Shown one piece after another: positions 8,657-16,809 of a stretch of 64,000 nucleotides of DNA. This DNA comes from Saccharomonospora amisosensis (GTDB lineage Bacteria; Actinomycetota; Actinomycetes; Mycobacteriales; Pseudonocardiaceae). The DNA lies in the NCBI RefSeq assembly GCF_011761185.1, contig NZ_JAAOYM010000001.1, positions 2,232,001 to 2,296,000 on the forward strand, in the 5' to 3' direction. The position numbers and the translations under genes were made by a program. The notes under the pieces were generated by a model. It was not told where the DNA came from and made no database searches. It worked only from the letters and a program-made list of their open reading frames with translations. Numbering within the stretch: the first letter of the stretch is position 1; each line of letters starts with the position of its first letter.

Positions 8657-10648
8657 TCAGTTGGGTTGGTTACGGGCGTACTCGACGAACGCGTCCAGCG
8701 CGCAGGGATCTGCCATGGCGGAGCGGTCGGCCACCTGCTCCACCGGTTCGCCCTGCAGGATGCGGCGGACGGGGATCTCCAGCTTCTTGCCGGAGATCGT
8801 CATGGGGATGGCGGGAACAGCCACGATCTCGTCGGGAACGTGCCTCGGGGTACGGGTGCGCCGGAGCTGGTCGTTGATCTTCGCGCGTAACGCCTCATCC
8901 AGCACGGTGCCCTCCGTCAGCCTGACGAACAGCGGCATGTGGAACCCACCGCCGGGGCGGTGCAGGTTCACCACCAGAGCATTGTCGATCTCGGGCAGCT
9001 CGTCCAGCGCCCGATAGATCTCCGCTGTGCCGATGCGCACACCGTGCCGGTTCAGGGTGGCGTCGGAGCGGCCGAGGACGAAGCAGCCACCCCGTTCGTT
9101 CACCAGGAAGAAGTCACCGTGTCGCCACACCCCGGGGAAGTGCTCGAAGTACGACGCCCGGTACCGGCTGCCGTCGTCGTCACCCCAGAACCGCAGCGGC
9201 ATGGAGGGCAGCGGTTCGGTGAGCACAAGCTCGCCGACCTTACCGGTCACCGGCCTGCCGCTGTCGTCGAAGGCGTGGGCGGCGACTCCGAGCGAGCGTG
9301 CCTGGATCTCGCCCGCGCGTACCGGCAACGTCGGGACCCCGCCGACGAACCCGGTGCAGCAGTCGGTGCCCCCGCTGCCGGTGGCGACCCACAACTGGCG
9401 CTTGACGTTGCGGTAGAACCACGCCGTGCACTCGGCCGAAACCGGCGACCCGGCTGGCACCACCGTGCGCAGCGCGCTCAGCTCGAATCGCTCGCCCGGC
9501 GCGAGTCCCGCCCGGTCAACGATGTCTACATAGGATGGACTCGCCCCGAAGCAGGTGACCTCGGCGTCCTGGGCCAGCCGCCACAACACATCGATGTCCG
9601 GATGGGTGGGGCTGCCGTCGTAGAGCACGGGAACGGCACCCGCCAGCAATGAGCTCGCCAGGAAGTTCCACATCATCCAGCCGGTGGTGCTGTGGAAGAA
9701 CAACCGGTCGCCCACGTGTAGATCCATGTGGAAGTGGTGCAACTTCAACTGCTCGAGCAGGATGCCGCCGTGTCCGTGCACGATCGCCTTCGGTGGACCT
9801 GTGGTCCCCGAGGAGAACAGTATCCATAGTGGATGGTCGAAGGGAACCTGCTCGAAGCTGAACTCCTCCGCGCTGACGCCAGGATGGTCAAGCATTCGTT
9901 CCCAGTCGAGGGTGCCCTCGGGTGACGGCTGGTCGGGGTACAGGTAGCTCACCCAGACCACGTGCCGTAACCCCGGCAGCGCCTCCGCGAGCGCGCGGAC
10001 CTCGTCGCGGCGGTCGCGCTCGACGCCGGCGTAGCGGTAGCCGTCGACGGCGAACAGCACGGTCGGCTCGAGTTGGCCGAACCGGTCGAGTGCGCCGGTC
10101 GCGCCGAAGTCGGGGGAGCAGGCGGCCCACACCGCGCCGATGCTGGTGGTCGCCAGCATGGCGATGAGCGTGTGCGGGATGTTCGGCAGGTAGGCCACCA
10201 CGCGGTCACCTGGGCGCACGCCCAGCTCGCGAAGGCGGGTGGCGAGAACGCGCACCGCTGCCGCGAACTCCTGCCACGACATGGCACCGAGCGGCAGGTG
10301 CTCCGCCGCCCACAGCACGGCGTCACCGCCGCGGTGCTCGGCTGAGAGGGCGTGCTCGGCGTAGTTCAGCTCCGCACCGGGAAACCAGTGTGCGCCAGGC
10401 ATCGAGCGATCCGCGAGGACACACCGCGCCGGTGCCGAGGCGCGCACGCCGAAGTAGTCCCAGATCGACTGCCAAAACGCCGCAAGGTCCGATACCGACC
10501 ATTCCCAAAGCGCCGCGTAGTCGGCGAAACGCAGCCCCCGTTCACGTTCCAGCCACCCCAGGTAGGCGGTCAGGTGCGTGCGGTCGCACCATGCCTGGTC
10601 CGGTTCCCACAACAGCTCGCCCTCTACCACCTCAGCACTGAGTCGCAC
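8657..10648 (-). CDS. Acetoacetyl-CoA synthetase
   Basis: About 663 residues, the usual length for acetoacetate-CoA ligases. The N-terminal ACS-type cap includes LLWEPDQAW and AAFWQSIWDYFGV; the AMP/ATP loop is LFSSGTTGPPKAIVHGHGG, and the C-terminal catalytic lysine lies in TISGKKLEIPV. It converts acetoacetate, ATP and CoA to acetoacetyl-CoA. The frame continues upstream into the divergent regulator and cannot be real there; GTG at 10646-10648 or GTG at 10628-10630 are the plausible starts, neither with a clear ribosome site. As first gene of the operon it predicts that the pathway product is acetoacetate or a close beta-keto acid. Confidence 0.9.
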   Translation of the reverse strand: MRLSAEVVEGELLWEPDQAWCDRTHLTAYLGWLERERGLRFADYAALWEWSVSDLAAFWQSIWDYFGVRASAPARCVLADRSMPGAHWFPGAELNYAEHALSAEHRGGDAVLWAAEHLPLGAMSWQEFAAAVRVLATRLRELGVRPGDRVVAYLPNIPHTLIAMLATTSIGAVWAACSPDFGATGALDRFGQLEPTVLFAVDGYRYAGVERDRRDEVRALAEALPGLRHVVWVSYLYPDQPSPEGTLDWERMLDHPGVSAEEFSFEQVPFDHPLWILFSSGTTGPPKAIVHGHGGILLEQLKLHHFHMDLHVGDRLFFHSTTGWMMWNFLASSLLAGAVPVLYDGSPTHPDIDVLWRLAQDAEVTCFGASPSYVDIVDRAGLAPGERFELSALRTVVPAGSPVSAECTAWFYRNVKRQLWVATGSGGTDCCTGFVGGVPTLPVRAGEIQARSLGVAAHAFDDSGRPVTGKVGELVLTEPLPSMPLRFWGDDDGSRYRASYFEHFPGVWRHGDFFLVNERGGCFVLGRSDATLNRHGVRIGTAEIYRALDELPEIDNALVVNLHRPGGGFHMPLFVRLTEGTVLDEALRAKINDQLRRTRTPRHVPDEIVAVPAIPMTISGKKLEIPVRRILQGEPVEQVADRSAMADPCALDAFVEYARNQPN

Positions 10649-10698
10649 CTGGTAACGGTCGCCAAGAGCCGGTGACCGAAGCAACAGTTTCCTGCTAG

Positions 10699-10717
10699 TT
10701 TTTCGCGGCGTGAAAAA
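10699..10717. promoter_or_regulatory. Palindromic operator candidate between IclR gene and carboxylase operon
   Basis: The 19-bp dyad TTTTTC-7-GAAAAA lies in the 87-bp divergent spacer, 18 bp before the regulator ATG and about 50 bp before the operon start. IclR-family proteins bind A/T-flanked dyads of this type in their own divergent promoters, so I infer an IclR site controlling both directions. Confidence 0.5.
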
Positions 10718-10735
10718 TCCGGAGGGAGCGTCGCG

Positions 10736-11542
10736 ATGCGGGAGTATCGGGTCAAGCCGGTGCGTTCGCTGGCGCGCGGCCTGCGGGTCTTGCGGGTACT
10801 GCAGGAGATGCGTGCCGCCAGCCTGCACGACCTGCATCTGGCCACCGGAATCCCGAAGGCCACGCTGACCCGGATTCTGCACACCTGCCACCGTGAGGGC
10901 CTGGTGTGGCAGCGGATGGCCGACGGTGCGTTCCTGCCGAGCCACATCCAGCAGCGCCGGGCCAAGATAGACGACGCGGAGTGGCTGGTGGAGATCGCCT
11001 CGCCCGTGCTGAAGCGGCTGTGTGAACAGACAAGGTGGCCGTCGGTGCTGAGCGTGCCGCGGCTGGACTACATGGAGACGATCGAGACCAACAGCCCGCT
11101 TGCCTACTTCGACGACGTCATGGCGAAGCCGGTCGGTTTCCGGGTCAACATGCTGCGTTCTGCCTCGGGTCGGGCATACCTCGCCTTCTGCGCGGACGAG
11201 GAGCGTGAAGCGGTGCTTCGCAGGCTACGCGAGCGGGACGTGGCGGGCCACGAACTCGCTCACGACGACGACCGGGTGCGGCGCATCGTCGAGCAGACGC
11301 GACGGCGCGGGTACAGCGTGCGCGCGCCCGACTTCGGCGGCGACTACGGCAGGCCGCGTGCCGAGTCCGACGACGGCCGCAACTCCATCGCCGTGCCGCT
11401 ACGGGTGGCCGGGCAGGTGCTCGGGTGTGTCAACCTGACCTGGCGGCTACGGGTCATGTCGGCCAAGGAGGCCGCCCGCAGGCACCTGGCGCAACTGCGT
11501 GCTGCGGTGCGGGAGGTCGAGCACCACGCGGCCGGGCCGTGA
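10736..11542 (+). CDS. IclR-family transcriptional regulator
   Basis: A 268-residue protein with an N-terminal winged helix-turn-helix at about 7-75 (LHDLHLATGIPKATLTRIL) and a C-terminal ligand-binding domain from about 85 to 260 (LRVAGQVLGCVNLTWRL near the end). The ATG is preceded by GGAGGG at a good spacing. IclR members sense small organic acids or aromatic intermediates and commonly control a divergent catabolic operon, which fits the adjacent carboxylase operon. Whether it activates or represses cannot be told. Confidence 0.9.
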   Translation: MREYRVKPVRSLARGLRVLRVLQEMRAASLHDLHLATGIPKATLTRILHTCHREGLVWQRMADGAFLPSHIQQRRAKIDDAEWLVEIASPVLKRLCEQTRWPSVLSVPRLDYMETIETNSPLAYFDDVMAKPVGFRVNMLRSASGRAYLAFCADEEREAVLRRLRERDVAGHELAHDDDRVRRIVEQTRRRGYSVRAPDFGGDYGRPRAESDDGRNSIAVPLRVAGQVLGCVNLTWRLRVMSAKEAARRHLAQLRAAVREVEHHAAGP

Positions 11543-11662
11543 CCGACCCGAGTGCTCACCGCTGTCACGGCTGCCGCACGATGACGTCCGGGTGTTACTC
11601 GCCTGGTACGAAGGAAGGGCGGCTCGCCTTTGAGCCGCGGTGAAGGAAGGGAAGGCAGATCG

Positions 11663-12292
11663 ATGGCTTCGGGCACGGACCTCGACCGGCTGCGCCGATA
11701 CTGGGATCGCAACTCCCGCGGTTACGACAGGCAGATGAGCTTCTTCGACCGCAAGCTGTTCGGCGACACCCGGCAGTGGGCCTGCGCGCAGGCGGAAGGT
11801 GACGTGCTCGAGGTGGCGATCGGAACCGGGCTGAACCTGCCGTTCTACCCCGAGGACGCGCGACTGACCGGGATCGACTTCAGCCCGGGAATGCTCGAGT
11901 ACGCGCGTCGCCGTGCCGACGACCTCGGTCGTGCGGCGCGGTTGCGGGTCGAGGACGCGCAGCGGCTGGACTTCCCCGACGCCTCGTTCGACACGGTGGT
12001 GAGCACCTTCGCGCTGTGCGGGATTCCCGACGAGCGGGCCGCGGTAGCGGAGATGGTGCGGGTGTTGCGCCCCGGTGGCCTGCTGGTGCTCGCCGACCAC
12101 GTCAGGAGCACTTCGCTGCCCGCGCGTGCCGTGCAGTTCCTGCTGGATGCCGTGATGGTGCCGATCGGCGGGGAGCATTTCCGCAGGCGGCCGATCGAAC
12201 ACGTCCGGACACACGACGTCACCGTCGAGCGACACGAGCGCTTCAAACTGGGCATCGTCGAGCGGCTGGCCGCCCGCAAGGCGAAAGCGTGA
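11663..12292 (+). CDS. Class I SAM-dependent methyltransferase (UbiE/COQ5 type)
   Basis: A 209-residue Rossmann methyltransferase. SAM motif I is VLEVAIGTGLNLPFY at about 46-60, the acidic motif II is LTGIDFSPGMLEYAR, and motif III-like LRPGGLLVLADHV follows near 143. An upstream in-frame start at 11630 exists, but ATG 11663 has GGAAGG in front and gives the normal family length. The central ALCGIPDERAA segment is typical of the phosphatidylethanolamine/menaquinone methyltransferase group; substrate unknown. It stands alone after the IclR gene, with 120 bp between them. Confidence 0.85.
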   Translation: MASGTDLDRLRRYWDRNSRGYDRQMSFFDRKLFGDTRQWACAQAEGDVLEVAIGTGLNLPFYPEDARLTGIDFSPGMLEYARRRADDLGRAARLRVEDAQRLDFPDASFDTVVSTFALCGIPDERAAVAEMVRVLRPGGLLVLADHVRSTSLPARAVQFLLDAVMVPIGGEHFRRRPIEHVRTHDVTVERHERFKLGIVERLAARKAKA

Positions 12293-12318
12293 AGCAGCCT
12301 GCCCACCACCCCCGAACC

Positions 12319-12333
12319 ACTATGCGTCATAGT
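12319..12333. promoter_or_regulatory. Short palindrome upstream of rhodanese lipoprotein gene
   Basis: ACTATG-CGT-CATAGT is a perfect 6-3-6 dyad ending 1 bp before the GTG/ATG start region. It lies where a repressor would block transcription or where an mRNA hairpin would affect initiation. Wider flanks (GCCCAC at 12301, GTGGGC at 12335) extend the symmetry imperfectly. Confidence 0.4.
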
Positions 12334-12340
12334 AGTGGGC

Positions 12341-12823
12341 ATGGACAGTCCAAGCGTGGGAACGACCCGAGCTGATCGCGGCAGGGGACGGGCGCGTCGT
12401 CGCCGCGCCCGGTGGCTCGTGCTCGCCGCCGTCGCGTTGCTCGGCGTGGCAGGATGTGGCCCGGTCGAGCAGGATTCCGAGCCGACCACGGCGGCGACCG
12501 GGCCCGCGAGGTTGCTCGGGCCCGAGGAGTTCGCCGACGCGATAGCCGATCCCGCTCGCGTGACCATCAATGTCCACGTGCCCTTCGAGGGGACGTTGCC
12601 CGGGACCGACCTGGCCATCCCGTTCGACCAGATCGAAAGCCAGCAGGCCCGGTTGCCGTCCGATCGCGCCACCCCCGTCGCGATCTACTGCATGAGCGGC
12701 ACGATGAGCGCGGAGGCGGCGCGCGCCCTGGAGGGGCTGGGCTTCACCGACGTCGTCGATCTGGAGGGCGGCATGCTCGCCTGGCAGCAAAGCGGCCGGG
12801 AGGTGTCCTCCTCGGCAGGGTGA
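12341..12823 (+). CDS. Rhodanese-like domain lipoprotein
   Basis: About 160 residues. A basic N-terminus is followed by a hydrophobic segment ending in the lipobox LLGVAGC, so the mature protein should be lipid-anchored outside the membrane. The rest is a rhodanese fold with active-site loop CMSGTMS (VAIYCMSGTMSAEAARAL) and the typical GFTDVVDLEGGMLAW ending. Such proteins bind sulfane sulfur or act as periplasmic sulfurtransferases. GTG at 12335 in the same frame is an alternative start two codons earlier. The palindrome just upstream may control it. Confidence 0.8.
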   Translation: MDSPSVGTTRADRGRGRARRRRARWLVLAAVALLGVAGCGPVEQDSEPTTAATGPARLLGPEEFADAIADPARVTINVHVPFEGTLPGTDLAIPFDQIESQQARLPSDRATPVAIYCMSGTMSAEAARALEGLGFTDVVDLEGGMLAWQQSGREVSSSAG

Positions 12824-12850
12824 CCCGCCGGGAGGTCCCGCCGGTCACGG

Positions 12851-13645
12851 TCAGGACGTGGGCGGCAGTAGCACGCCGTCCTTAGGCCGCAGCGTGCCGC
12901 CGCTGACGACCTCGGCGTACACGCCGCACTCGAGGTGGCCGTACTCGCGGGTGAGCAGCTTCGGCACGTTCAGGTCGCGGCGGGCGGTGTCCGGGTCGAC
13001 AGCCGTGGCCGCGCACCGCTTGATGCCGACCACCACGCGAAGCGTCAGCTCGCCGATACGGATCTCCTCACCGACGAGGTCACGTTCGACCCACGGCGGC
13101 AGGCCTTCGACGTAGATGTTGGCGCGGAACCGCAGCGGGTGCACCGGTTGGCCGATCCGGTCTCGCAGATCACGCACCGAGGCCAGGTTGATGATCGAGA
13201 CGGCGTTCATCATGGCCTCCGAGCGCACCGACACGTCGGTGAAGCGCCTGCCCTCGGCGTGCGCGAACACCGGTGCCCGCTGCGGTGCGCGATCGAGCAC
13301 CCCGGCGAAGAACCGCGTCACCTCGGCGCGCCCGGCCTCGGATCGCAGGTCGGCCGAAAGAACCTCCCGGCCCTGCCTGCCGACCCGCAGCAGTCCGCTG
13401 CTGGGATCGAAACTGGTCGTGACACCCGCGAGCGAGGCGTCCTTGGCGAGCATGAAGAATTCCGTCTTCGGCAGCGGCTCGGCCATGCCGGGCCGGTAGC
13501 GGCCCTCCGGTCGAGCCAGTGCGAACTCGCGGTCTCCGGGGAAGCCCTGCCCGGTGCGAAGCGTCACCTCTCGCAGCGGCTGGGGGCTGAGCCCCTTGAT
13601 CGGGTAGACGAACAGGTTCTCGACATATCCGGGAGATTGGCTCAC
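12851..13645 (-). CDS. MOSC-domain protein
   Basis: A 264-residue protein with the N-terminal MOSC beta-barrel (VENLFVYPIKGLSPQPL) and the C-terminal MOSC sulfurase domain, including RFRANIYVEG and the conserved cysteine in GIKRCAATAVDPDTA. MOSC proteins carry sulfur or molybdenum-cofactor ligands and include mARC-like reductases and YcbX. It is a two-domain protein with no ferredoxin domain. It is on the minus strand and its end converges with the rhodanese lipoprotein gene. Confidence 0.88.
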   Translation of the reverse strand: MSQSPGYVENLFVYPIKGLSPQPLREVTLRTGQGFPGDREFALARPEGRYRPGMAEPLPKTEFFMLAKDASLAGVTTSFDPSSGLLRVGRQGREVLSADLRSEAGRAEVTRFFAGVLDRAPQRAPVFAHAEGRRFTDVSVRSEAMMNAVSIINLASVRDLRDRIGQPVHPLRFRANIYVEGLPPWVERDLVGEEIRIGELTLRVVVGIKRCAATAVDPDTARRDLNVPKLLTREYGHLECGVYAEVVSGGTLRPKDGVLLPPTS

Positions 13646-13705
13646 TTCCGGTACGATACCCGGCGCGGACCTGGGCTTTGGCCCTACTCGTGTGCTCGGG
13701 GCGAC

Positions 13706-15028
13706 TCAGCAGGAGCGGAAGAAGCGATCGAGCACGCGGGTGCCGAACCGCAGTGCCTCCACCGGTACCCGTTCGTCCACCCCGTGGAACAGCGCCGAGA
13801 AGTCCAGGTCGGCCGGCAGCCGAAGCGGAGCGAAGCCGAAGTTGCGGATACCCAGCTTCTGGAACGCCTTGGCGTCGGTTCCGCCGGAGAGCATGTAAGG
13901 CAGGGTGCGGGCACCGGGGTCCTCGGCCACGACGGCCGCCGTCATCGCGTCCACCAGCGCACCGTCGAAGGTGGTCTCAACGGGTGGCAGTTCCATCCAC
14001 TCGCGCTCGATGTCGGGGCCGAGCAGTTCGTCCAGCTCGCGATCGAACGCCTCCAGCCTGCCTGGCAGGATGCGGCAGTCCACCGCGGCCTCGGCGGTGG
14101 AGGGGATGACGTTGGACTTGTAGCCCGCCGTGAGCATTGTCGGGTTGGCGGTGTCGCGCAGCGTCGCCCCGATCATCCGGGAGATGTTGCCGAGCTTGGC
14201 TACCGCGCCGTCGAGGTCGTCCTCAGGGAAGTCCCAGCCGGTGATGTCGGTGACCCCGGCGAGGAACTCCCGCACCGAATCGGTGAGCACCAGCGGGAAG
14301 CGGTGGTTGCCCAGCGTCGCGACCGCCTCGGCCAGCTTGGTCACCGCGTTGTCCCGATGGATCATCGAGCCGTGGCCCGCTGTGCCTCGCACCCGCAGCT
14401 TCATCCAGCGGATGCCCTTCTCCGCCGTCTCGATCAGGTAGGCGCGCACGTTGTCACGCAACGTGATGGAGAAGCCGCCGACCTCGCTGATCGCCTCGGT
14501 GACGCCCTCGAACAGTTCCGGGCGGTTGTCCACGAGCCATTGCGCTCCGTACTTGCCGCCGGCCTCCTCGTCGGCGAGGAAGGCGAACACGATGTCGCGC
14601 GGCGGTACGATCCCGTGGCGCTTGTAGTGCCTGGCCAGCGCAAGCGTCATGCCGACCATGTCCTTCATGTCGACTGCGCCGCGGCCCCATACGTAGCCGT
14701 CCTGGACCGCCCCGGAGAACGGGTGCACCGACCACTCGGAGGCGTCGGCGGGTACCACGTCGAGGTGGCCGTGCACCAGCAGCGCGCCTCTGCCCGGGTC
14801 CGACCCCGGCAGCCGGGCGATCACGTTGTGCCTGTCCCGGCCACCGGACTCCACGTAGGTGATCTCGTACCCGACTTCGGTGAGCCGCTCTGCAACGTAC
14901 TCGGCGGCGGCTCGCTCACCGGTCACCGTTTCGGGGTCGCCGGTGTTGGTGGTGTCGATGCGGATCAACTCGCTGGTCAGCGTCACCGCCTCTGCTTCGG
15001 CGGCCTCGATGGGGCTCGGTGTGTTCAC
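13706..15028 (-). CDS. M20-family metallopeptidase (ArgE/DapE/ACY1-like)
   Basis: A 440-residue M20 dipeptidase/deacylase. First metal-binding motif is LLVHGHLDVVP with the catalytic Asp two residues after the His; bridging Asp lies in WGRGAVDMKDMVG; the catalytic Glu-Glu pair is in FAFLADEEAGGKYG; the C-terminal metal His is in LFHGVDERVP. It hydrolyses N-acyl amino acids or dipeptides, with exact substrate unknown. Start is the ATG at 15026-15028, about 100 bp from the tRNA-Leu gene on the other strand. Confidence 0.92.
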   Translation of the reverse strand: MNTPSPIEAAEAEAVTLTSELIRIDTTNTGDPETVTGERAAAEYVAERLTEVGYEITYVESGGRDRHNVIARLPGSDPGRGALLVHGHLDVVPADASEWSVHPFSGAVQDGYVWGRGAVDMKDMVGMTLALARHYKRHGIVPPRDIVFAFLADEEAGGKYGAQWLVDNRPELFEGVTEAISEVGGFSITLRDNVRAYLIETAEKGIRWMKLRVRGTAGHGSMIHRDNAVTKLAEAVATLGNHRFPLVLTDSVREFLAGVTDITGWDFPEDDLDGAVAKLGNISRMIGATLRDTANPTMLTAGYKSNVIPSTAEAAVDCRILPGRLEAFDRELDELLGPDIEREWMELPPVETTFDGALVDAMTAAVVAEDPGARTLPYMLSGGTDAKAFQKLGIRNFGFAPLRLPADLDFSALFHGVDERVPVEALRFGTRVLDRFFRSC

Positions 15029-15127
15029 CCGGTATTCCTACCATTGACGCAGGTGAGGCTGATGGGGCGGCGTGGGCCACCCCCGGTGCATGGCCGGGGG
15101 TGCGTCCGCTACGCTGTTTCGCAGCAA

Positions 15128-15211
15128 GTCCGAGTGGCGGAATGGCAGACGCGCTAGCTTGAGGTGCTAGTGCCCGTAAAGGGCGTGGGGGTTCAAGTCC
15201 CCCCTCGGACA
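15128..15211 (+). tRNA. tRNA-Leu (anticodon GAG)
   Basis: An 84-nt class II tRNA. Acceptor arms GTCCGAG (15128-15134) and CTCGGAC (15204-15210) pair fully, followed by discriminator A; the anticodon loop TTGAGGT gives GAG; a long variable arm (TGCCCGTAAAGGGCG) and the T-loop GTTCAAGTC are present. No CCA is encoded. Its last 14 nt are part of a direct repeat found again at 52.5 kb, marking it as an integration site. Confidence 0.96.
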
Positions 15212-15320
15212 CAGACCGTAACCCCACATGTGCGCGTCGAGTGTTATCTCGGCGCGCACTTCGTGTTTTCCGGGCTGGTAGGTCAGGTTGAGGCCTAGTT
15301 TGTGGTAGACGTCGGCTTTG
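15198..15320. repeat. Direct repeat copy A: tRNA-Leu 3' end plus recombinase C-terminal DNA (attachment-site-like)
   Basis: This 123-bp stretch starts in the T-arm of tRNA-Leu and runs into the recombinase remnant. It is repeated in the same orientation at 52489-52600 with a few substitutions and one 11-bp deletion. The interval between the copies is 37,291 bp. Copies of a tRNA 3' end at both limits are the classic trace of integration at a tRNA; the added recombinase sequence in both copies suggests two related elements in tandem. Confidence 0.75.
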
Positions 15321-16280
15321 TCGTTGGGGTTGGCGTGGTGGATGGTGGTGCGGATGTCGCCGAGTTCTTGGATGAGTGTGTCGATGTCGGTGTCGGTCAG
15401 TGGTTTCGGTTGGTTGGTTGTGGTGGTGGTGGCGAGGGCTTGGGCGCGGCGGGCTTGGATTTGGGCGGTCCATTGGGCGATGAGGGTGGGGTCGGTTCCG
15501 GCTTCGAGGGCTTTTCGGTATTGGTCGAGTTTGGTGTCGCATTCGCGTAGTGCGCGTTCGGCGGCGAGGTGGGCGGGGTCGGTGGTGGGGTCGGGTTGTG
15601 ATGTGGCGAGTGTGGTGAGGGTGTCGCGGAGTCGGTGTGGGGTGAACAGGGTGGCCAGCCAGTCGTCGAGGGTGGGCAGGATGTCGCGTTCGGCGAGGTA
15701 GACGTTGCGGGGGTGGGCGATTTTGTTGGCGAGGCCGTATTCGGTGGGGAAGCGGCAGCGGTAGTAGGGCTGGTTGCGGGTGTGTTGGCCTTGCATGCGG
15801 CGTTGGCACAGGCCGCAGTGCAGGAGTCCGCGTAGCTGGTAGGTGTGTTGGACGCGGCGCCGGTCGCGGGTGTTGCGTTGTTTGCCGTGCGCGGCCAGCA
15901 GGGTTTGTGTTTGGGTGAAGGTGTCGGTGTCGATGAGGGGTTCGTGGGCGGGGTCGGTGGAGGAGATCCAGGCGTCTTGGGTGTTCCAGACCAGTGTGGT
16001 GGTGTGGCCGAGCGCGACGTTGTCGACGTCGAGGAGGCGTTCGTGTTTGCGTTGCCGGTTCCAGATTTGGTGGCCGGTGTAGCGGGGGTTGGTGAGGATG
16101 GCGCGGATGGCGGCTTTGGACCAGGCGGTGCCGCAGCGGTGTTTGTTGCGTGCGGGGTCGTGGGCCGAGGGGCAGGGGATGCCCTCGCGGGTCAGTTCTT
16201 CGGCCAGTGAGTACAGGCCCTGCCCGGCGAGGTAGGAGGTGAAGATGCGGCGCACGACCGGCGCGGCGGTACCAACCTGC
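15212..16280 (-). pseudogene. Truncated large serine recombinase (N-terminal catalytic domain missing)
   Basis: About 350 residues remain. They begin at APVVRRIF of the Recombinase domain (TSYLAGQGLYSLAEELTREG), pass through the zinc ribbon (LLHCGLCQRRMQGQ with a later CRFPTEYG cysteine) and end with a coiled-coil segment. The N-terminal resolvase domain with its catalytic serine is absent and nothing like it is found upstream to 16.5 kb, so the protein cannot recombine DNA. The reading frame runs on into the tRNA-Leu gene before it stops. Large serine recombinases are phage or ICE integrases; this one probably mobilised the adjacent island. Confidence 0.82.
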
Positions 16281-16503
16281 CTCCTGTCGGGTGCCGTGTT
16301 CGTCGGCAGTAGGGCCCGGTGGCATCGGAGCCGCTTTGCGAGTTACGAGCCGCTAAAGACGTTACCTCCGGCACACTGATCAGTTTCTTTGCTGGCAACA
16401 ACCTGGCGGTGCTCACGCTGGGATGAATCTCAGCGTGTCGGCGGCGTTGGCGTTCGGTTGGGGGAGTGCCTGGTTTGTCAAACACTTCCGTAGGAGTTCT
16501 GAC
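16281..16503. other. Non-coding stretch upstream of the recombinase remnant
   Basis: No gene of convincing codon structure is seen here. It is where the lost recombinase N-terminus would have been, and no resolvase motif is recognisable in any frame, so it probably reflects a deletion junction. Confidence 0.5.
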
Positions 16504-16746
16504 CTACGGGCGGGCGAGTACGGTGGCGAGGATGCGGTGCACGACTTCGTGATCGCGCGGGTCGTGCAGGCGGTGGCCGTTGCCGGGTAGTGTGTACCAC
16601 TCGTCGGCGCCGTGGTAGGTGATTCTCAGTGTGAGTAGGCCGTGGTTGTCGCAGTTGGTGCGCAGTTCGAGTTCGCCGCTGATCACGCCGACCTCGGTGG
16701 TCATGACGCCGTGGCTGGCGGTGAAGACCGAGGACCGCTCTGCCAT
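16504..16746 (-). CDS. Small conserved hypothetical protein (80 aa)
   Basis: An 80-residue acidic/histidine-containing protein without a signal peptide or membrane segment. It has a good ribosome site (AAGGAG) before the ATG at 16744-16746 and the codon usage of a real gene. Alternating hydrophobic strands (ISGELELRTNCD, LLTLRITYHGADEW) suggest a small beta-rich fold and a C-terminal helix (DHEVVHRILATVLARP). I do not recognise a function. Its position between the recombinase remnant and the nuclease gene suggests island cargo. Confidence 0.65.
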   Translation of the reverse strand: MAERSSVFTASHGVMTTEVGVISGELELRTNCDNHGLLTLRITYHGADEWYTLPGNGHRLHDPRDHEVVHRILATVLARP

Positions 16747-16809
16747 GCAGACTCCTTGCGCGAAGCCGTGGCGTCACGGGTGTGCGCGCGTGACGCCACG
16801 GCGGTGTGT

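Noticed and set aside
12935-15157. 740-codon plus-strand open frame across the MOSC and peptidase genes
   Set aside because: Both genes on the minus strand have complete domains and motifs; the plus frame has none.
15302-16210. Plus-strand glycine/valine-rich frames over the recombinase remnant
   Set aside because: Recombinase zinc-ribbon and Recombinase-domain motifs are clear on the minus strand.
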